Origin: Woeseiaceae bacterium
GTDB lineage: Bacteria; Pseudomonadota; Gammaproteobacteria; Steroidobacterales; Woeseiaceae
Reading direction: 5' to 3'
NCBI GenBank assembly: GCA_028822065.1
Contig: JAPKEL010000018.1
Span: 1-33,663 of the forward strand
DNA: 33,663 bases
Part shown: piece by piece, positions 33,609 to 33,663 of the stretch
Layout of the letters: the number at the start of each line of letters is the position of its first letter
Position numbering within the stretch: position 1 is the stretch's first letter
Position numbers and translations under genes: made by a program
The notes under the pieces: generated by a model
Databases searched by the model: none
What the model was told of the DNA's origin: nothing
Seen by the model: only the letters and a program-made list of their open reading frames with translations

Positions 33609-33663
33609 GCGCCCGTAGCTCAACTGGATAGAGCACCAGCCTTCTAAGCTGGGGGTTATAGGT
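33609..33663 (+). tRNA. tRNA-Arg(TCT), 3' end cut by window
   Basis: GCGCCCG begins the acceptor stem, then TAGCTC-AACTGGATA-GAGC forms the D arm, and CCAGC-CTTCTAA-GCTGG forms the anticodon arm with anticodon TCT at 33643-33645. The sequence closely follows the bacterial tRNA-Arg that reads AGA. The variable loop starts but the T arm and acceptor 3' strand lie beyond the window. Confidence 0.93.

Overview
This is a moderately AT-rich, gene-dense bacterial window, most probably chromosomal DNA of a marine gammaproteobacterium. That assignment is an inference from the gene repertoire: two large TonB-dependent receptors, secreted cytochrome c/beta-propeller proteins, hydantoinase/oxoprolinase subunits, a GPH-type symporter and a tRNA-Arg(TCT) at the right edge. 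It looks like an accessory uptake-and-catabolism region. I saw no transposase, integrase, CRISPR array, rRNA or phage gene.

Layout. (1) 1-348: the tail of a very basic partial ORF, then AT-rich non-coding DNA. (2) 349-4348: an exported NmrA-like NAD(P)-binding protein (minus) divergent from a plus-strand set of methyltransferase, small helical protein and aldehyde dehydrogenase. (3) 4544-7763: a TonB-dependent receptor with a hairpin behind it, and an unassigned 230-aa protein. (4) 7805-11543 (minus): an operon of cytochrome c/beta-propeller protein, MFS carrier and MORN-repeat protein. (5) 11824-13385 (plus): an isochorismatase-like hydrolase and a class IV aminotransferase, converging on an IclR regulator. 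(6) 13382-20875 (minus): TonB receptor, NmrA-like protein, LacI regulator, a second cytochrome c/beta-propeller lipoprotein, and IclR. (7) 21344-30983 (plus): hydantoinase B, hydantoinase A, ThDP enzyme, acyl-CoA dehydrogenase, MFS carrier, aldehyde dehydrogenase. (8) 31024-33512: an exported methyltransferase (minus) divergent from a methyltransferase 5' remnant and a frameshifted GPH symporter. (9) A tRNA-Arg cut by the window end.

Two interleaved regulatory circuits can be read from the DNA. A 16-bp LacI-type operator (TTGCAAACGTGTGCAA, or one base different) occurs three times. Each copy overlaps the -35 of a plausible minus-strand promoter, in front of the NmrA-like gene (349-1227), the second TonB receptor and the exported methyltransferase. 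The LacI gene at 16308-17321 is the obvious candidate repressor. Separately, a 36-bp element (35/36 identical between two copies, with shorter relatives) precedes the first TonB receptor, the hydantoinase operon, the isochorismatase-like gene and the first cytochrome c/beta-propeller operon; the IclR gene at 13382-14194 is the candidate regulator.

The inferred IclR-type circuit looks like uptake (TonB receptor, MFS carriers), periplasmic redox or binding (cytochrome c/beta-propeller) and breakdown of a small, probably nitrogen-containing compound (hydantoinase, isochorismatase-like hydrolase, aminotransferase, ThDP 2-oxoacid decarboxylase-like enzyme, aldehyde dehydrogenase, acyl-CoA dehydrogenase). 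The substrate cannot be read from sequence. The LacI circuit couples a TonB receptor to an exported NmrA-like protein and an exported methyltransferase-like protein, and possibly to the GPH symporter. This is an odd set, because the cofactors of these folds are normally cytoplasmic.
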